DNA from: Polaromonas sp.
GTDB lineage: Bacteria; Pseudomonadota; Gammaproteobacteria; Burkholderiales; Burkholderiaceae_C
Length of the DNA stretch: 64,000 nucleotides
NCBI RefSeq assembly: GCF_012927485.1
Contig: NZ_JABBPC010000008.1
Coordinates: 1-64,000, forward strand
Direction of reading: 5' to 3'
Shown: in pieces, positions 19,012-28,691 of the stretch
Position numbering within the stretch: position 1 is the first letter of the stretch
How the letters are laid out: each line of letters opens with the position of its first letter
Notes under the pieces: model-generated
Seen by the model: only the letters and a program-made list of their open reading frames with translations
What the model was told of the DNA's origin: nothing
The model's database searches: none
Program-made: the position numbers and the translations under genes

Positions 19012-19557
19012 TCAGGGCGTCAGGCGGATGAGTTGCAGCAGCTGCTCGTAGGCGAGCGGCCAGTCCCCCAAGCCGCTCTCGCCATTAAGGTGGCCGCGTG
19101 GGCCAGCGTCTACAAAATCAGCGTTCCAGGCCGCCGCGAAATGTCTGGCCCGTTCTGGCGTGCAATAAGGGTCGTCGCTGCTGGCGAACAGTACTGTTTT
19201 AAAGGGTAGCGGTTGCAAAGGAATCGGCGCCCAGCTGGTTAGCCTCTGACGCATCTCGTGACTTTCTACGTCGGGGGGGGCCACCAGCAATGCGGCGTTA
19301 ACGCGATGCAAATTTTGGGACCGTGAAGCCCACGCCGCCACGTTCATACAACCCAGGCTATGGGCCACCAACACGGCCGGTTCATCGCAAGAGAGCAGGA
19401 CATCTTCGAGCCGCGAAATCCAGTCGCCACGCAGTGGCCGCATCCAGTCGTGTTGCTCCACGCGCGTGTAGCCCTGCGTGCGCTGCCAGCGGCTTTGCCA
19501 GTGGTCGGGGCCGCTGTTTTGCCAGCCCGGAAGAATCAGTACGTTGTGTGGTTTCAT
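19012..19557 (-). CDS. RBBP9/YdeN-family alpha/beta hydrolase
   Basis: A 181-residue serine hydrolase of the RBBP9/YdeN family. It begins NVLILPGWQNSGPDHWQSRW, has the nucleophile elbow AHSLGC near residue 67, an Asp in ASSDDPYC and a late His in GPRGHLN, forming a plausible Ser-Asp-His triad. It is inserted between parA and parB on the same strand. No role in partitioning is known, and the substrate is unpredicted. Confidence 0.88.
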   Translation of the reverse strand: MKPHNVLILPGWQNSGPDHWQSRWQRTQGYTRVEQHDWMRPLRGDWISRLEDVLLSCDEPAVLVAHSLGCMNVAAWASRSQNLHRVNAALLVAPPDVESHEMRQRLTSWAPIPLQPLPFKTVLFASSDDPYCTPERARHFAAAWNADFVDAGPRGHLNGESGLGDWPLAYEQLLQLIRLTP

Positions 19558-19649
19558 TTATTTGCAATGCTTATGTGCTATTGTTTTAATAGCTAGTTAT
19601 GCAAGGCGCACCTAACACACAGCCATTATTCTTATGCGGAAAGAGAAAT

Positions 19650-20435
19650 TTACATGCCCTTGATGCGTTCGACCATTTCTTCAGCAAAAGTCACAAACGC
19701 CTGCGCCCCTTTTGAGGCAGGGTCAAACACGACGCCTGGCAAACCGTAGCTGGGCGCTTCGGCAAGACGCACATTGCGCGGAATCACGGTGTTGAACACT
19801 TTTTCGGCAAAATGCTCCTTGAGCTGGTCGCTAACCTGCTGCTGCAGCGTGATACGCGGATCAAACATCATGCGCAACAACCCAATGATCTGCAAATCCT
19901 TGTTGAGGTTGGCATGCACCTGCTTGATGGTGTTGACTAGGTCCGTCAGCCCTTCGAGTGCGAAGTACTCACATTGCATGGGGACCACGACGCCATGCGC
20001 AGAGCAAAGACCATTGAGCGTGAGCATGGAAAGAGACGGGGGGCAGTCGATCAGCACAAAATCGTAGTCGTTGTCGACCACAGCCAGAGCCAGCTTGAGT
20101 CGCTTTTCGCGACGCTCAAGCTGGACCAACTCGACCTCGGCACCGGCCAGTTCCCGGTTCGCGCCCAGCACGTCATAGCCACACCCTGCCGCGATTAATT
20201 TTTCACTCTTCACGCAGGCCTCGGCAATCGTTGCCGACTCGATCAGCACGTCGTACACCGTGAGCGCCAGCTTGCGCTTGTCCACGCCCGAACCCATGGT
20301 GGCGTTTCCTTGCGGGTCGAGATCGATCATCAGCACACGTTGACCAATTTTGGCCAAGCCTGCTGCCAGATTCACCGTGGTGGTCGTCTTGCCCACTCCG
20401 CCTTTTTGGTTGGCAACGCAGAATATTTTAGCCAT
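19650..20435 (-). CDS. parA: Chromosome partition ATPase ParA (Soj)
   Basis: A 261-residue Walker-type ATPase that positions origins together with ParB. The deviant Walker A is KGGVGKTTT near residue 10, switch I/II regions include DLDPQGNAT and LIDCPPSL. The frame is open upstream to 20534, but the ATG at 20433-20435 gives the standard start MAKIFCVANQKGG, so it was chosen. It lies downstream of a LysE gene and upstream of the hydrolase and parB, all on the minus strand. Confidence 0.96.
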   Translation of the reverse strand: MAKIFCVANQKGGVGKTTTTVNLAAGLAKIGQRVLMIDLDPQGNATMGSGVDKRKLALTVYDVLIESATIAEACVKSEKLIAAGCGYDVLGANRELAGAEVELVQLERREKRLKLALAVVDNDYDFVLIDCPPSLSMLTLNGLCSAHGVVVPMQCEYFALEGLTDLVNTIKQVHANLNKDLQIIGLLRMMFDPRITLQQQVSDQLKEHFAEKVFNTVIPRNVRLAEAPSYGLPGVVFDPASKGAQAFVTFAEEMVERIKGM

Positions 20436-20481
20436 GGATGATTTAATTGTTGTTTTGTAAAATGAAAACTTCGAACCAAAC

Positions 20482-21108
20482 TTATTTGCTAAGCGCCAGC
20501 TTGAGGCCAAAACCGATAAGAAATACGCCGGCACCTTTATGAAAGGCGGTTGAAATTCTTGGGTTTGCCCGAAGCTGCCCAGCCAGATAATGGGTGATCA
20601 ACACTGCAGTTAGCCCGTACAGAAAGGTGAGCCCCGCAATAGTTGCAGCCATCACCCCGAAAGTTTTGAACCCTTGATGCTGGGCCGGATCCACAAACAG
20701 TGGAAAAAAGGCCAGATAGAAAACAATGGCTTTCGGGTTGAGCAGGGTAATTAACAGCGCCTGTCTAAAGTAGTGTCGCGGTTTGATGTTCAAAATTGGC
20801 GCATCGCCGGATTTGGTTTTCAACATTCTGATGCCTAGCCAGATCAAATAGGCTGCGCCCAGCCACTGCACAGCACGGAAGGCTGCGGGATAGGTGGTCA
20901 TCACAGCCGATACGCCTGCCACAGCCGCCCAGAGCAAGACCTGGTCGCCTGCGATTACGCCGAATGTAGCTGCCAAGCCGCCGGCGACGAAGCCCTTGCT
21001 GGTGGAGGTGATCAAAGCAAGGTTGCCGGGTCCTGGAAGGGCCAGGAAAACGAGAACAGCGACGATAAACGCGCCGTAGTCGGTGACGCCGACAAATGAG
21101 CCCAGCAT
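20482..21108 (-). CDS. LysE-family amino-acid exporter
   Basis: A 208-residue inner-membrane protein with about six hydrophobic segments. The family signature LALPGPGNLALITSTS is near the N-terminus, and LLNPKAIVFYLAFFPLFV is in the middle. LysE/RhtB proteins export amino acids or derivatives by proton exchange. It is located between rsmG and parA, a placement probably dictated by genome history rather than function. The substrate cannot be predicted. Confidence 0.92.
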   Translation of the reverse strand: MLGSFVGVTDYGAFIVAVLVFLALPGPGNLALITSTSKGFVAGGLAATFGVIAGDQVLLWAAVAGVSAVMTTYPAAFRAVQWLGAAYLIWLGIRMLKTKSGDAPILNIKPRHYFRQALLITLLNPKAIVFYLAFFPLFVDPAQHQGFKTFGVMAATIAGLTFLYGLTAVLITHYLAGQLRANPRISTAFHKGAGVFLIGFGLKLALSK

Positions 21109-21193
21109 GGAATTTCCCCTGATATCGAGGATTCGAGTTTACGACAGAGGTGTAGCTAAACCACCACCAAAGCGGGTTTTGTTTGTGCTTTAG

Positions 21194-21865
21194 CTACTGT
21201 GAAGCCGTCGCCCGCATCCATAAAAGACAGCGCTCGGCATCGAGACCGGGAACCTGCAACTGTTCCACGTGAAACATCTCAACGGTTGGAGGAAGGACAG
21301 TCAATTCCGCAGCGGGGTATTTCCCCTTCATGGCCATCCAGACGCCATGCTTTGCCAATGCGTTGGCGGACCAATTAGTGAAATCGGCCAGCGAGGCAAA
21401 CGCGCGGGAAGTGATTACATCAAATGGGTGCTCGATGTTTTCTACCCGTGCGTGCAGTCCGGCGAGATTGGGGAGTTGCAAGGCTAGCCCCACTTGTTTA
21501 ATAAAGGCGGCCTTTTTGGCCACGGTATCGACGCATGTGACATCAACCATCGGACAGCAGATGGCGATCACCACGCCAGGTAAACCCGCCCCCGAGCCGA
21601 CATCGAGCAGGCGACCGCCACGTTCCAGACCGACTTTTTGCAGATATTGTCGTAGTGGCGCAATGACCGCCAGACTATCCAGCAGATGATGGGTCATCAT
21701 CTCGGCGGGATGGCGCACAGCGGTAAGGTTATAAACCTGCGTCCATTTAGCGATCAATCCTTGAAAATCCATCAGTTGATTGATCTGCTGTTCGCTCAGA
21801 TCAAGCTGCAACGCCTGCAATCCCGCTAACAATACCGCGCGGAGATCTTGTTCAGCGGCCTGCAT
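21194..21865 (-). CDS. rsmG: 16S rRNA m7G527 methyltransferase RsmG (GidB)
   Basis: A 223-residue SAM-dependent methyltransferase that makes 7-methylguanosine at G527 of 16S rRNA. The SAM motif LLDVGSGAGLPGVVIAI is near residue 78, and VTCVDTVAKKAAFIKQV follows. The start codon overlaps the mnmG stop by one base, so the two are coupled. Near the C-terminus the residues MFHVEQ are encoded by a parS site. Confidence 0.96.
   Translation of the reverse strand: MQAAEQDLRAVLLAGLQALQLDLSEQQINQLMDFQGLIAKWTQVYNLTAVRHPAEMMTHHLLDSLAVIAPLRQYLQKVGLERGGRLLDVGSGAGLPGVVIAICCPMVDVTCVDTVAKKAAFIKQVGLALQLPNLAGLHARVENIEHPFDVITSRAFASLADFTNWSANALAKHGVWMAMKGKYPAAELTVLPPTVEMFHVEQLQVPGLDAERCLLWMRATASQ
21261..21276. 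promoter_or_regulatory. parS site 1 (inside rsmG)
   Basis: TGTTCCACGTGAAACA, a 16-bp sequence that matches the ParB-binding consensus TGTTNCACGTGAAACA at every defined position. It lies within the 3' part of rsmG, encoding part of MFHVEQ, 2.3 kb from the parB gene. Confidence 0.93.
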
Positions 21866-23859
21866 CAGCCGGCAACTTCTTCAGCGGAGGACACCGGAAG
21901 CGTGTTCTTCCATAAATTCTTTTTCAGATGCACCAACAGAAGCGATACCGTCGCAGGCGTTACCCCCTGAATTCGGGAGGCAATGCCCAAGGTTTCGGGT
22001 CGGTGCTTGGCCAAGGTTTGCCTGGCCTCAAAGCTCAATGCCGATACTTGCAAGTAATCCAGATTGGCGGGCAATTTGAGATTCTCGTAATGGGCGGCAC
22101 GCTCAACCTCGATCTTTTGCTGATCGATGTAGCCCGCGTACCTTGCCGTGATTTCGATTTGTTCAATCACGCTACGCGCCAAGCTCTCAGGCAAGACTGT
22201 TTCACGTGAAACAGTCGTCGGCGTGCCAAGAATATCGGGGTTGGCATATTTCCCCTCGCTCAATGACATCAGCCCTGCATAATTCACGTCGGGCCGGCGT
22301 AGTAAATCGGCCAGATTGTATTCGCGCTCAATCGCTTTCCCCAACACACGCTCCGCTTCTGCCGCAGGCAGGTTGTTGGGATTGACCCAGATGGACCGCA
22401 GCCGCTCTGTTTCACGTGAAACGGCATCGCGTTTTCGGTTAAAAGCATCCCACCGCTCATCGTCAACCAGGCCTAGTTCCCTCCCCTTTTCGGTCAGACG
22501 CATGTCGGCGTTGTCCTCGCGAAGCATCAAACGGAATTCCGCCCGACTGGTAAACATGCGGTAGGGCTCGGTCACGCCCTTCGTGATCAGATCATCGACT
22601 AAAACGCCCAAATAGGCTTCGTCACGGCGAGGGAGCCAGGCTTCCCTGCCTTGACATTGCAGCGCGGCATTGATGCCCGCGAACATGCCTTGCGCCGCCG
22701 CCTCCTCATAACCGGTCGTGCCGTTGATTTGTCCGGCGAAAAACAGACCGCCGACGGCCCGCGTTTCAAAGCTGGCTTTCAGCGCGCGGGGATCAAAGTA
22801 GTCGTATTCAATGGCGTAACCAGGCCGCAAAATGTGGGCGTTTTCCAGGCCCGATATGGAGCGCACCAAGGCGTATTGAATATCGAAAGGCAGGCTGGTT
22901 GAGATGCCATTCGGATAAATCTCATGGGTCGTGAGACCTTCGGGCTCCAAAAAAATCTGGTGGCTGGCCTTGTCGGCGAAGCGATTAATTTTGTCCTCCA
23001 CACTCGGGCAATAGCGGGGCCCTACGCCGTCAATCTTGCCGGTGAACATGGGACTGCGATCAAAACCAGAGCGGATGATTTCGTGTGTGCGCTCGTTGGT
23101 ATGGGTAATCCAGCACGGCATCTGCTGCGGATGCGCAATGGCGTTTCCCATGAAGCTGAACACTGGAACTGACCCCCCCACGCCGCCTGGCATACCGTCA
23201 CCAGGCTGCACAGTGCATTGGCTGAAGTCGATCGTGCGCCCGTCGATACGCGGTGGTGTTCCGGTTTTCAAGCGACCTTGAGGAAGTTTAAGTTCTTTCA
23301 GGCGGGCGCTGAGCGACACTGCCGGCGGATCACCCGCCCTGCCCGCCGCAAAATTGTTCAAGCCGACATGAATCTTTCCGTCCAGAAAGGTTCCGGCTGT
23401 CAGGACTACCGTGCGGGCGCGAAACTTGATGCCGATCTGAGTCACTGCGCCGGTCACCCGGTCACCTTCCACCATCAGGTCATCGACAGCCTGCTGGAAC
23501 AGCCACAAGTTAGGCTGGTTTTCCAGCTTGCGGCGAATGGATGCCTTGTATAAGACACGGTCGGCCTGGGCACGGGTAGCGCGCACAGCCGGTCCCTTGC
23601 TGGAGTTCAAAATCCGAAACTGTATGCCGCTTTCGTCGGTCGCGAGCGCCATTGCCCCCCCCATGGCATCCACCTCCTTAACCAAATGGCCCTTGCCAAT
23701 TCCGCCGATAGACGGGTTGCAGCTCATCTGGCCGAGCGTTTCAATATTGTGTGAGAGCAGCAAGGTCTTGCAGCCCATGCGAGCGGCAGCCAACGCCGCC
23801 TCTGTGCCGGCATGACCGCCACCGACCACGATCACATCAAATTCTTGTGGATAATACAT
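21865..23859 (-). CDS. mnmG: tRNA uridine-5-carboxymethylaminomethyl modification enzyme MnmG (GidA)
   Basis: A 664-residue FAD protein that, with MnmE, modifies the wobble uridine of several tRNAs. The N-terminal Rossmann motif is [19 protein letters not shown]. The family block [22 protein letters not shown] and the two conserved Cys regions are present. The C-terminal helical domain contacts MnmE and tRNA. The start codon context holds a TTATCCACA DnaA-type nonamer. Two parS sites fall in the coding sequence and encode VSRET at two places. It is the first gene of the mnmG-rsmG unit. Confidence 0.97.
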   Translation of the reverse strand: MYYPQEFDVIVVGGGHAGTEAALAAARMGCKTLLLSHNIETLGQMSCNPSIGGIGKGHLVKEVDAMGGAMALATDESGIQFRILNSSKGPAVRATRAQADRVLYKASIRRKLENQPNLWLFQQAVDDLMVEGDRVTGAVTQIGIKFRARTVVLTAGTFLDGKIHVGLNNFAAGRAGDPPAVSLSARLKELKLPQGRLKTGTPPRIDGRTIDFSQCTVQPGDGMPGGVGGSVPVFSFMGNAIAHPQQMPCWITHTNERTHEIIRSGFDRSPMFTGKIDGVGPRYCPSVEDKINRFADKASHQIFLEPEGLTTHEIYPNGISTSLPFDIQYALVRSISGLENAHILRPGYAIEYDYFDPRALKASFETRAVGGLFFAGQINGTTGYEEAAAQGMFAGINAALQCQGREAWLPRRDEAYLGVLVDDLITKGVTEPYRMFTSRAEFRLMLREDNADMRLTEKGRELGLVDDERWDAFNRKRDAVSRETERLRSIWVNPNNLPAAEAERVLGKAIEREYNLADLLRRPDVNYAGLMSLSEGKYANPDILGTPTTVSRETVLPESLARSVIEQIEITARYAGYIDQQKIEVERAAHYENLKLPANLDYLQVSALSFEARQTLAKHRPETLGIASRIQGVTPATVSLLLVHLKKNLWKNTLPVSSAEEVAG
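22198..22213. promoter_or_regulatory. parS site 2 (inside mnmG)
   Basis: TGTTTCACGTGAAACA, a perfect 16-bp palindrome identical to the canonical parS. It lies in the mnmG coding region, where it encodes VSRET. Confidence 0.96.
22408..22423. promoter_or_regulatory. parS site 3 (inside mnmG)
   Basis: TGTTTCACGTGAAACG, 15 of 16 positions identical to the canonical parS, with the last base changed. It lies 210 bp from site 2 and again encodes VSRET. Confidence 0.9.
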
Positions 23860-24248
23860 TTGAAGCCTCTATCAATTCAGTGTTGAAGCGGGTAGCGTGT
23901 GCCGCCTAAACCCGACGCCGACTGGCGTTAACAAACAACTCGATCTGCACCGTACCAATATGCAAAAATCTCGCGTCCGGCAGGCGGTTGGCCTTCTTCT
24001 TTTTATCGAATGCGTTCCTAGCCGGCTGCCCGGCACCACCAGCATGGCGCGAAACACGCGCAGGTCGTCTGTGTGCGCCAAATTATCGTTGGCACAGAGA
24101 TTGGTGGAAAGGCCACTTAAAGACGGCATAGGCATGTTGGCAATTTTGGGCAGCCCTATATTTTAGTGATTTAGGGAAACCCTGTGAATCAAATCCTAAG
24201 CGACCGGCTCCGAACTTCTCCCCCCATTGAATAGTCTCCTGACCTCGC
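23860..24248. other. Intergenic region between divergent mnmG and lysE-type genes
   Basis: 389 bp without a recognisable gene. It must hold the mnmG promoter and the promoter of the divergent exporter. The single perfect DnaA nonamer nearby (23846-23854) lies just inside mnmG. No cluster of DnaA boxes or AT-rich unwinding element was seen here, so this is not an evident oriC. Confidence 0.5.
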
Positions 24249-24875
24249 ATGCCCTCAATCGAAACCCTCGTCACTTTCTTTGGCGTCTCCGTTCTGCTCG
24301 GCCTCTCACCCGGCCCTGACAATTTGTTTGTATTGATGCAATCGGCGCTGCGCGGGCGACGCGCCGGCCTGTTTGTGGTGATGGGCCTGTGCACCGGCCT
24401 GATGGTTCACACAGCGGCCGTAGCGCTCGGTCTGGCGGCAATTTTCGCCGCTTCCATCCTCGCGTTTACGCTATTAAAGCTTGGCGGTGCGGCCTACCTG
24501 GCTTACCTCGCCTGGCAGGCGTTTCGCGCACCGGTCGGCAGCGCAACCTTATCCGGCTGCCGACCTTTGGCTGCGGCGCACATGTATCGGCGCGGCGTCC
24601 TCCTCAACCTGACCAACCCCAAGGTGGTGATCTTCTTCTTGGCGTTTCTGCCCCAGTTTGTGAACCCTGCAGACGGCGGGGTTGGGCGGCAAATCCTCTG
24701 GTTGGGCTTTGTTTTCATCCTGGCCACATTGCTCACATTCGGCACTATTGCTTGGTTTTCCGCATCGGTAGGCCACATTCTCCGGCGCTCCGCGCGGACT
24801 CAGCAAGTCTTAAATAAACTTTCAGGATTCGTATTTTTAGGGCTTGCAGTAAGGTTGGCGGTTTCAGAACGATAA
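24249..24875 (+). CDS. LysE/RhtB-family exporter
   Basis: A second 208-residue LysE-type exporter, on the opposite strand to the one near parA and clearly divergent from it. The signature is LLGLSPGPDNLFVLMQSALRG, with LLNLTNPKVVIFFLAFLPQFV in the middle and about six membrane segments. It probably exports amino acids such as homoserine, threonine or related compounds. It is followed by an FMN reductase gene 55 bp downstream. Confidence 0.92.
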   Translation: MPSIETLVTFFGVSVLLGLSPGPDNLFVLMQSALRGRRAGLFVVMGLCTGLMVHTAAVALGLAAIFAASILAFTLLKLGGAAYLAYLAWQAFRAPVGSATLSGCRPLAAAHMYRRGVLLNLTNPKVVIFFLAFLPQFVNPADGGVGRQILWLGFVFILATLLTFGTIAWFSASVGHILRRSARTQQVLNKLSGFVFLGLAVRLAVSER

Positions 24876-24930
24876 GTGACCGCAAACTAACTACCATTAA
24901 ACCCATCGCTAAACCCTTTGCGCCATCGCC

Positions 24931-25509
24931 ATGAAACTACTCATCTTCGCAGGCAGTACCCGCCTGAACTCCTTCAACCGAAAACTGGCTCACGTTGCTG
25001 CTCAGCTGGCCCGCGCCGGCGGCGCTGACGTGACCCACCTCGAATTGGTGGACTTCGACCTTCCGATGTACAACGCCGATCTTGAAGCTCAAGGCACCCC
25101 TCGCGACGTGATGAGGCTTAAGCAGCTGATGTATGAACACCCGGCCTGGATCATCTGCTCGCCGGAATACAACGGCAGCTACACCGCATTGCTCAAGAAC
25201 ACGATTGATTGGGCCTCCAGCCCGGTCAAAAGTGACGTTGCCTGGCAGGAGGGATTTAAGTCCTTCAGCGGCAAGGTGGTGGGACTACTCAGCGCCTCAC
25301 CCGGCGCTCTCGGCGGCCTGCGCTCACAAAGCCACCTCGCGCCCTTGCTACTCAACGCGCAATGCTGGGTGGCGCCCAGGGCGTTTGCACTGAGTCACGC
25401 GAGTGACGCATTTGACGCACGAGGCCAGCTACTGAATGACGCCCACCGGAGCAACGTGCAGGCGGTGATCGACCAGGTGCTGTTTGCGGCCGAGCGTTTG
25501 ACCACGTAA
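24931..25509 (+). CDS. NADPH-dependent FMN reductase family protein
   Basis: A 192-residue flavodoxin-like protein. The phosphate-binding loop is GSTRLNSFNRKL (residues 8-19), and the flavin-ring loop SPEYNGSYTALLKNTIDW lies near 77-95, both standard for the NADPH-dependent FMN/quinone/azo reductase family. It is probably a soluble flavoprotein that reduces quinones or flavins. No partner gene is evident. Confidence 0.9.
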   Translation: MKLLIFAGSTRLNSFNRKLAHVAAQLARAGGADVTHLELVDFDLPMYNADLEAQGTPRDVMRLKQLMYEHPAWIICSPEYNGSYTALLKNTIDWASSPVKSDVAWQEGFKSFSGKVVGLLSASPGALGGLRSQSHLAPLLLNAQCWVAPRAFALSHASDAFDARGQLLNDAHRSNVQAVIDQVLFAAERLTT

Positions 25510-25751
25510 AGATCCTGCGTAGGCGCTTTGTCTTGATGCCGTTCGGGGGTTGATCGCGATTCGGGGAGTGCAAAAAATTGCTTTGTATCAAAATGCTGAG
25601 GTCCATCCAGCCCTAGACTTCACAAGTATGGGCCCGGCATCCCTGCCAGCGCGCTGTCAGCGGTTGCCCGGAACGGGGCGAGATGATGAGTCCGTTGGCG
25701 GCAGTGCCGCTCTGCATGTTAGTTTGCTGATTGGCGCCGATTGGAATACCT

Positions 25752-28442
25752 ATGGACAAACACTACCTCACCCCTCTTTTCTCCCCAGAGTCCATCGTTG
25801 TTTTTGCGGGCAAGGTCGACGACCCCGCCACGCAGACCACGCAGGGCAAGGCGCTGCACCATGCCTTGCGTGCCCAGCGCTACAGCGGCACCTTGACCTT
25901 TCTCGATATTCACACCAGCGGCACCTTGGCGGAGTTGGCGCAGACGCGAGCGGATCTTGCCATCATCGCGCTGCCGCCGCAGGACTTGGCGGCCGCGCTG
26001 GAGGTCGCGGGCCGTATGGCGTGCCGCGCCGCACTGGTGATTTCGAGTGGCATCGACGTCGACAAGGCGGCTGAACTGAAGCGAATTGCACACCGTGAAG
26101 GCGTTCATCTGCTCGGCCCTAACGGCCTCGGTTTGCAGCGCCCACAACTCCAGCTCAACGCCAGCGCAGCCGGGCCGCTAGCCAAGGCCGGCTCCTTGGC
26201 GCTGGTGTCGCAATCGGGGGCACTAACGTCCTCAATCCTTGATTGGGCCAGTAATAATGGGGTCGGCTTTTCGTCGGTCGTATCGCTTGGACCCAACACC
26301 TCTGTGGACATTGCCCAGGTACTCGATTTTCTGGCGAACGATGCACAAACCCAAAGTATCGTCGTCTATCTGGAAGGCATTTCCAACGCGCGCCGGTTCA
26401 TGAGTGCGTTGCGCTCGGCGGCGAATGCCAAGCCCGTGGTGGTGCTCAAGGCCGGCCGAAAACCAGCCGGGAACGAGGCTGCGCAGACCCACAGCGGCGC
26501 CATCGTCGGCAGCGATGATGTCTTTGACGCCGCCCTGCGCCGAGCCGGTGCGGTGCGCGTGCGTTCTTTTGTCCAGCTGTTCTCAGCCGCCAAGTGTCTG
26601 GCTTCGCGTTATCGCCCGGTCGGGCGGCGATTGGCCATCGTCACCAACGGCGGCGGGCCCGGCGTGCTGGCAGCCGACTGGGTCAACGAAATATTTTTGC
26701 ATTTGGGAAAGCTCTCGCCCGAGTCTGTAAGAGCTCTTCGGCCGCTACTGCCCGAACTCGCGTCTTTGTCGGACCTCATTGACTTGTCTGAAGAGGCCAC
26801 ACCAGAACACTATCGAGTGGCGATAGAAGCTGCTTGCAAGGACCGTCAAGTCGACGGCGTGCTGGCTATCTATTCTCCTAAAGTCGGGGCCGACCCCTCC
26901 GAGGTCGCGCGCGCCTTGGTGGAGGTCAAACGCTCAATGGGCAAGCCCTTGCTGTCGTGCTGGATGGGAGATACCTCCGTGGTCATGGCGCGCAGCATTC
27001 TCAACGAGGCGGCTATTCCCAGCTTTCGCACGCCCGAGGCGGCCGTGGGCGCCTTCGGCAACATCGCCTCGTTTTATCAAAATCAGCAGCTGCTGTTGCA
27101 AACCCCGCCGCCTTTATCCGCGCTGGCCAAGCCCGACATCGAGGGCGCGCGTCTGGTGATTGAAAGCGTGCTGGCAGAGCGGCGCAATGTACTGACCGAG
27201 ATGGAGTCCAAAACACTGCTCGCATCCTTTCATATTCCGGTCACCAAAACCATCCTCGCACGCAGTGCCCACGAGGCGATGATGATTGCGACACAGCTGG
27301 GTTTCCCGGTGGCACTCAAGATTGATTCACCCGATATCAGCCATAAATCGGACGTGCAGGGTGTGGCACTCAACATCATGAACGGCGCCACGGCGCGCGA
27401 CACCTACACCGACATGGTGCAGCGCGTCACTCGCCTGCAACCGAATGCTCGCATCAACGGCGTGACGGTTCAAAACATGGCGAGCGCTCGTCGTGGCCGA
27501 GAGATCTACATCGGTCTGGTCACCGACGACCCATTTGGCCCCGTGATCGCGTTCGGCGCCGGCGGAACCATGATCGAACTCATCGATGACCGCGCCATGG
27601 AACTGCCGCCGCTGAATCAGTTTCTCGCACGCCGGCTGATCGAACGCTCCCGTGTGGCAGAAACACTCGGCGAATGGCGAGGCGCCAGCGCCGTGAATAT
27701 GGACGCGCTGGAACAGGTGCTGCTACGGGTGTCGGAAATGGTGTGCGAGTTGCCCCAGCTGCGCGAGATGGACATCAATCCCATTATTGTGGACGAATCG
27801 GGCGCCGTCGCAGTCGACGCGCGCATTGTCATTGGCCATGCGCCGCAGGCCGTCAATGGCCGTGCCAACAATTACAACCACCTGGCGATACTGCCCTATC
27901 CTGCCCGCTACGAACACGTGTGGCCGCAGCGCGGTGGCGGCGAGTACACCGTGCGCCCCATCCACCCGGACGATGCGGACATGCTGCAAGACCTGATGCA
28001 CCATCTGTCTTCCGAGAGTCGCTATTTCCGATTCGTCTCGTCCATCGTCGAACTGCCGCCCTCCATGCTGGCGCGCTTCACGCTGATCGACTATGACCGC
28101 GAAATGGCGTTGGTGGCCGTGTTCAAGGAACGCGTGGCCGGGCCGGATGGCGAGATCCTGGAGACCAAGCGCATCGTCGGCGTGTCGCGCTACATCACCA
28201 ACCCCGACCAGTCCAGCTGCGAATTTGCGCTTGTCGTGGCAGACGACTTTAACGGCAAGGGCCTGGGCTCGCGCTTGATGCAAAGCATCATGGATGTGGC
28301 GCGTGAAAAGGGGTTGACCGAGATGGACGGGCTGGTGTTGGCCAACAATCCCGCCATGATCAAGCTCATGAAAGGCCTGGGCTTTGGCGTCAAACCGTTT
28401 GCCGAAGATCCAGATTTCAAGCTCGTCACGCACGCACTGTGA
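25752..28442 (+). CDS. Bifunctional NDP-forming acyl-CoA synthetase / GNAT acetyltransferase (Pat-like)
   Basis: An 896-residue fusion. It comprises a CoA-binding domain (about 1-130), a succinyl-CoA-synthetase-like flavodoxin domain (about 150-300), a Ligase-CoA segment (about 300-455), an ATP-grasp domain (about 480-690) and a C-terminal GNAT domain (about 730-890, with GKGLGSRLMQSIMD as the acetyl-CoA loop). The order matches PatZ/YfiQ protein acetyltransferases, which modify acetyl-CoA synthetase and other enzymes. The AAQTHSGAIVGSD loop retains a His at the place of the phosphohistidine of ADP-forming synthetases. An in-frame TTG lies 7 codons upstream, but the ATG is preferred. Confidence 0.9.
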   Translation: MDKHYLTPLFSPESIVVFAGKVDDPATQTTQGKALHHALRAQRYSGTLTFLDIHTSGTLAELAQTRADLAIIALPPQDLAAALEVAGRMACRAALVISSGIDVDKAAELKRIAHREGVHLLGPNGLGLQRPQLQLNASAAGPLAKAGSLALVSQSGALTSSILDWASNNGVGFSSVVSLGPNTSVDIAQVLDFLANDAQTQSIVVYLEGISNARRFMSALRSAANAKPVVVLKAGRKPAGNEAAQTHSGAIVGSDDVFDAALRRAGAVRVRSFVQLFSAAKCLASRYRPVGRRLAIVTNGGGPGVLAADWVNEIFLHLGKLSPESVRALRPLLPELASLSDLIDLSEEATPEHYRVAIEAACKDRQVDGVLAIYSPKVGADPSEVARALVEVKRSMGKPLLSCWMGDTSVVMARSILNEAAIPSFRTPEAAVGAFGNIASFYQNQQLLLQTPPPLSALAKPDIEGARLVIESVLAERRNVLTEMESKTLLASFHIPVTKTILARSAHEAMMIATQLGFPVALKIDSPDISHKSDVQGVALNIMNGATARDTYTDMVQRVTRLQPNARINGVTVQNMASARRGREIYIGLVTDDPFGPVIAFGAGGTMIELIDDRAMELPPLNQFLARRLIERSRVAETLGEWRGASAVNMDALEQVLLRVSEMVCELPQLREMDINPIIVDESGAVAVDARIVIGHAPQAVNGRANNYNHLAILPYPARYEHVWPQRGGGEYTVRPIHPDDADMLQDLMHHLSSESRYFRFVSSIVELPPSMLARFTLIDYDREMALVAVFKERVAGPDGEILETKRIVGVSRYITNPDQSSCEFALVVADDFNGKGLGSRLMQSIMDVAREKGLTEMDGLVLANNPAMIKLMKGLGFGVKPFAEDPDFKLVTHAL

Positions 28443-28691
28443 GCGCGACCCGCAGGAGCGGGCTCACGCGTCATCCAGGCAAGCCAACACGGCTATTTAT
28501 TCGTAGCGGCTGGCGGCTGTTCTCAGCGGCAGGCAATACTTTTTGCGTGAGGAAATAGGTAGATCAGGGGCGATTACCCTCTTCCCTCTGAGCGTCGTGC
28601 CATACTGATTTGCCTTGATGTGAGTCCGCTGGCTGTAGAAAAGCTGAGCGACCTCTTACGCGGCCCATTTTTAACTACTGGAGACACTCCC

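Noticed and set aside
23846-23854. Perfect DnaA box TTATCCACA as part of oriC
   Set aside because: Single copy inside the mnmG start region; no box cluster, no AT-rich element and no dnaA nearby.
28449-28462. Small hairpin CCCGC-AGGA-GCGGG after the Pat-like gene
   Set aside because: Only five base pairs and no T-run; too weak to call a terminator.
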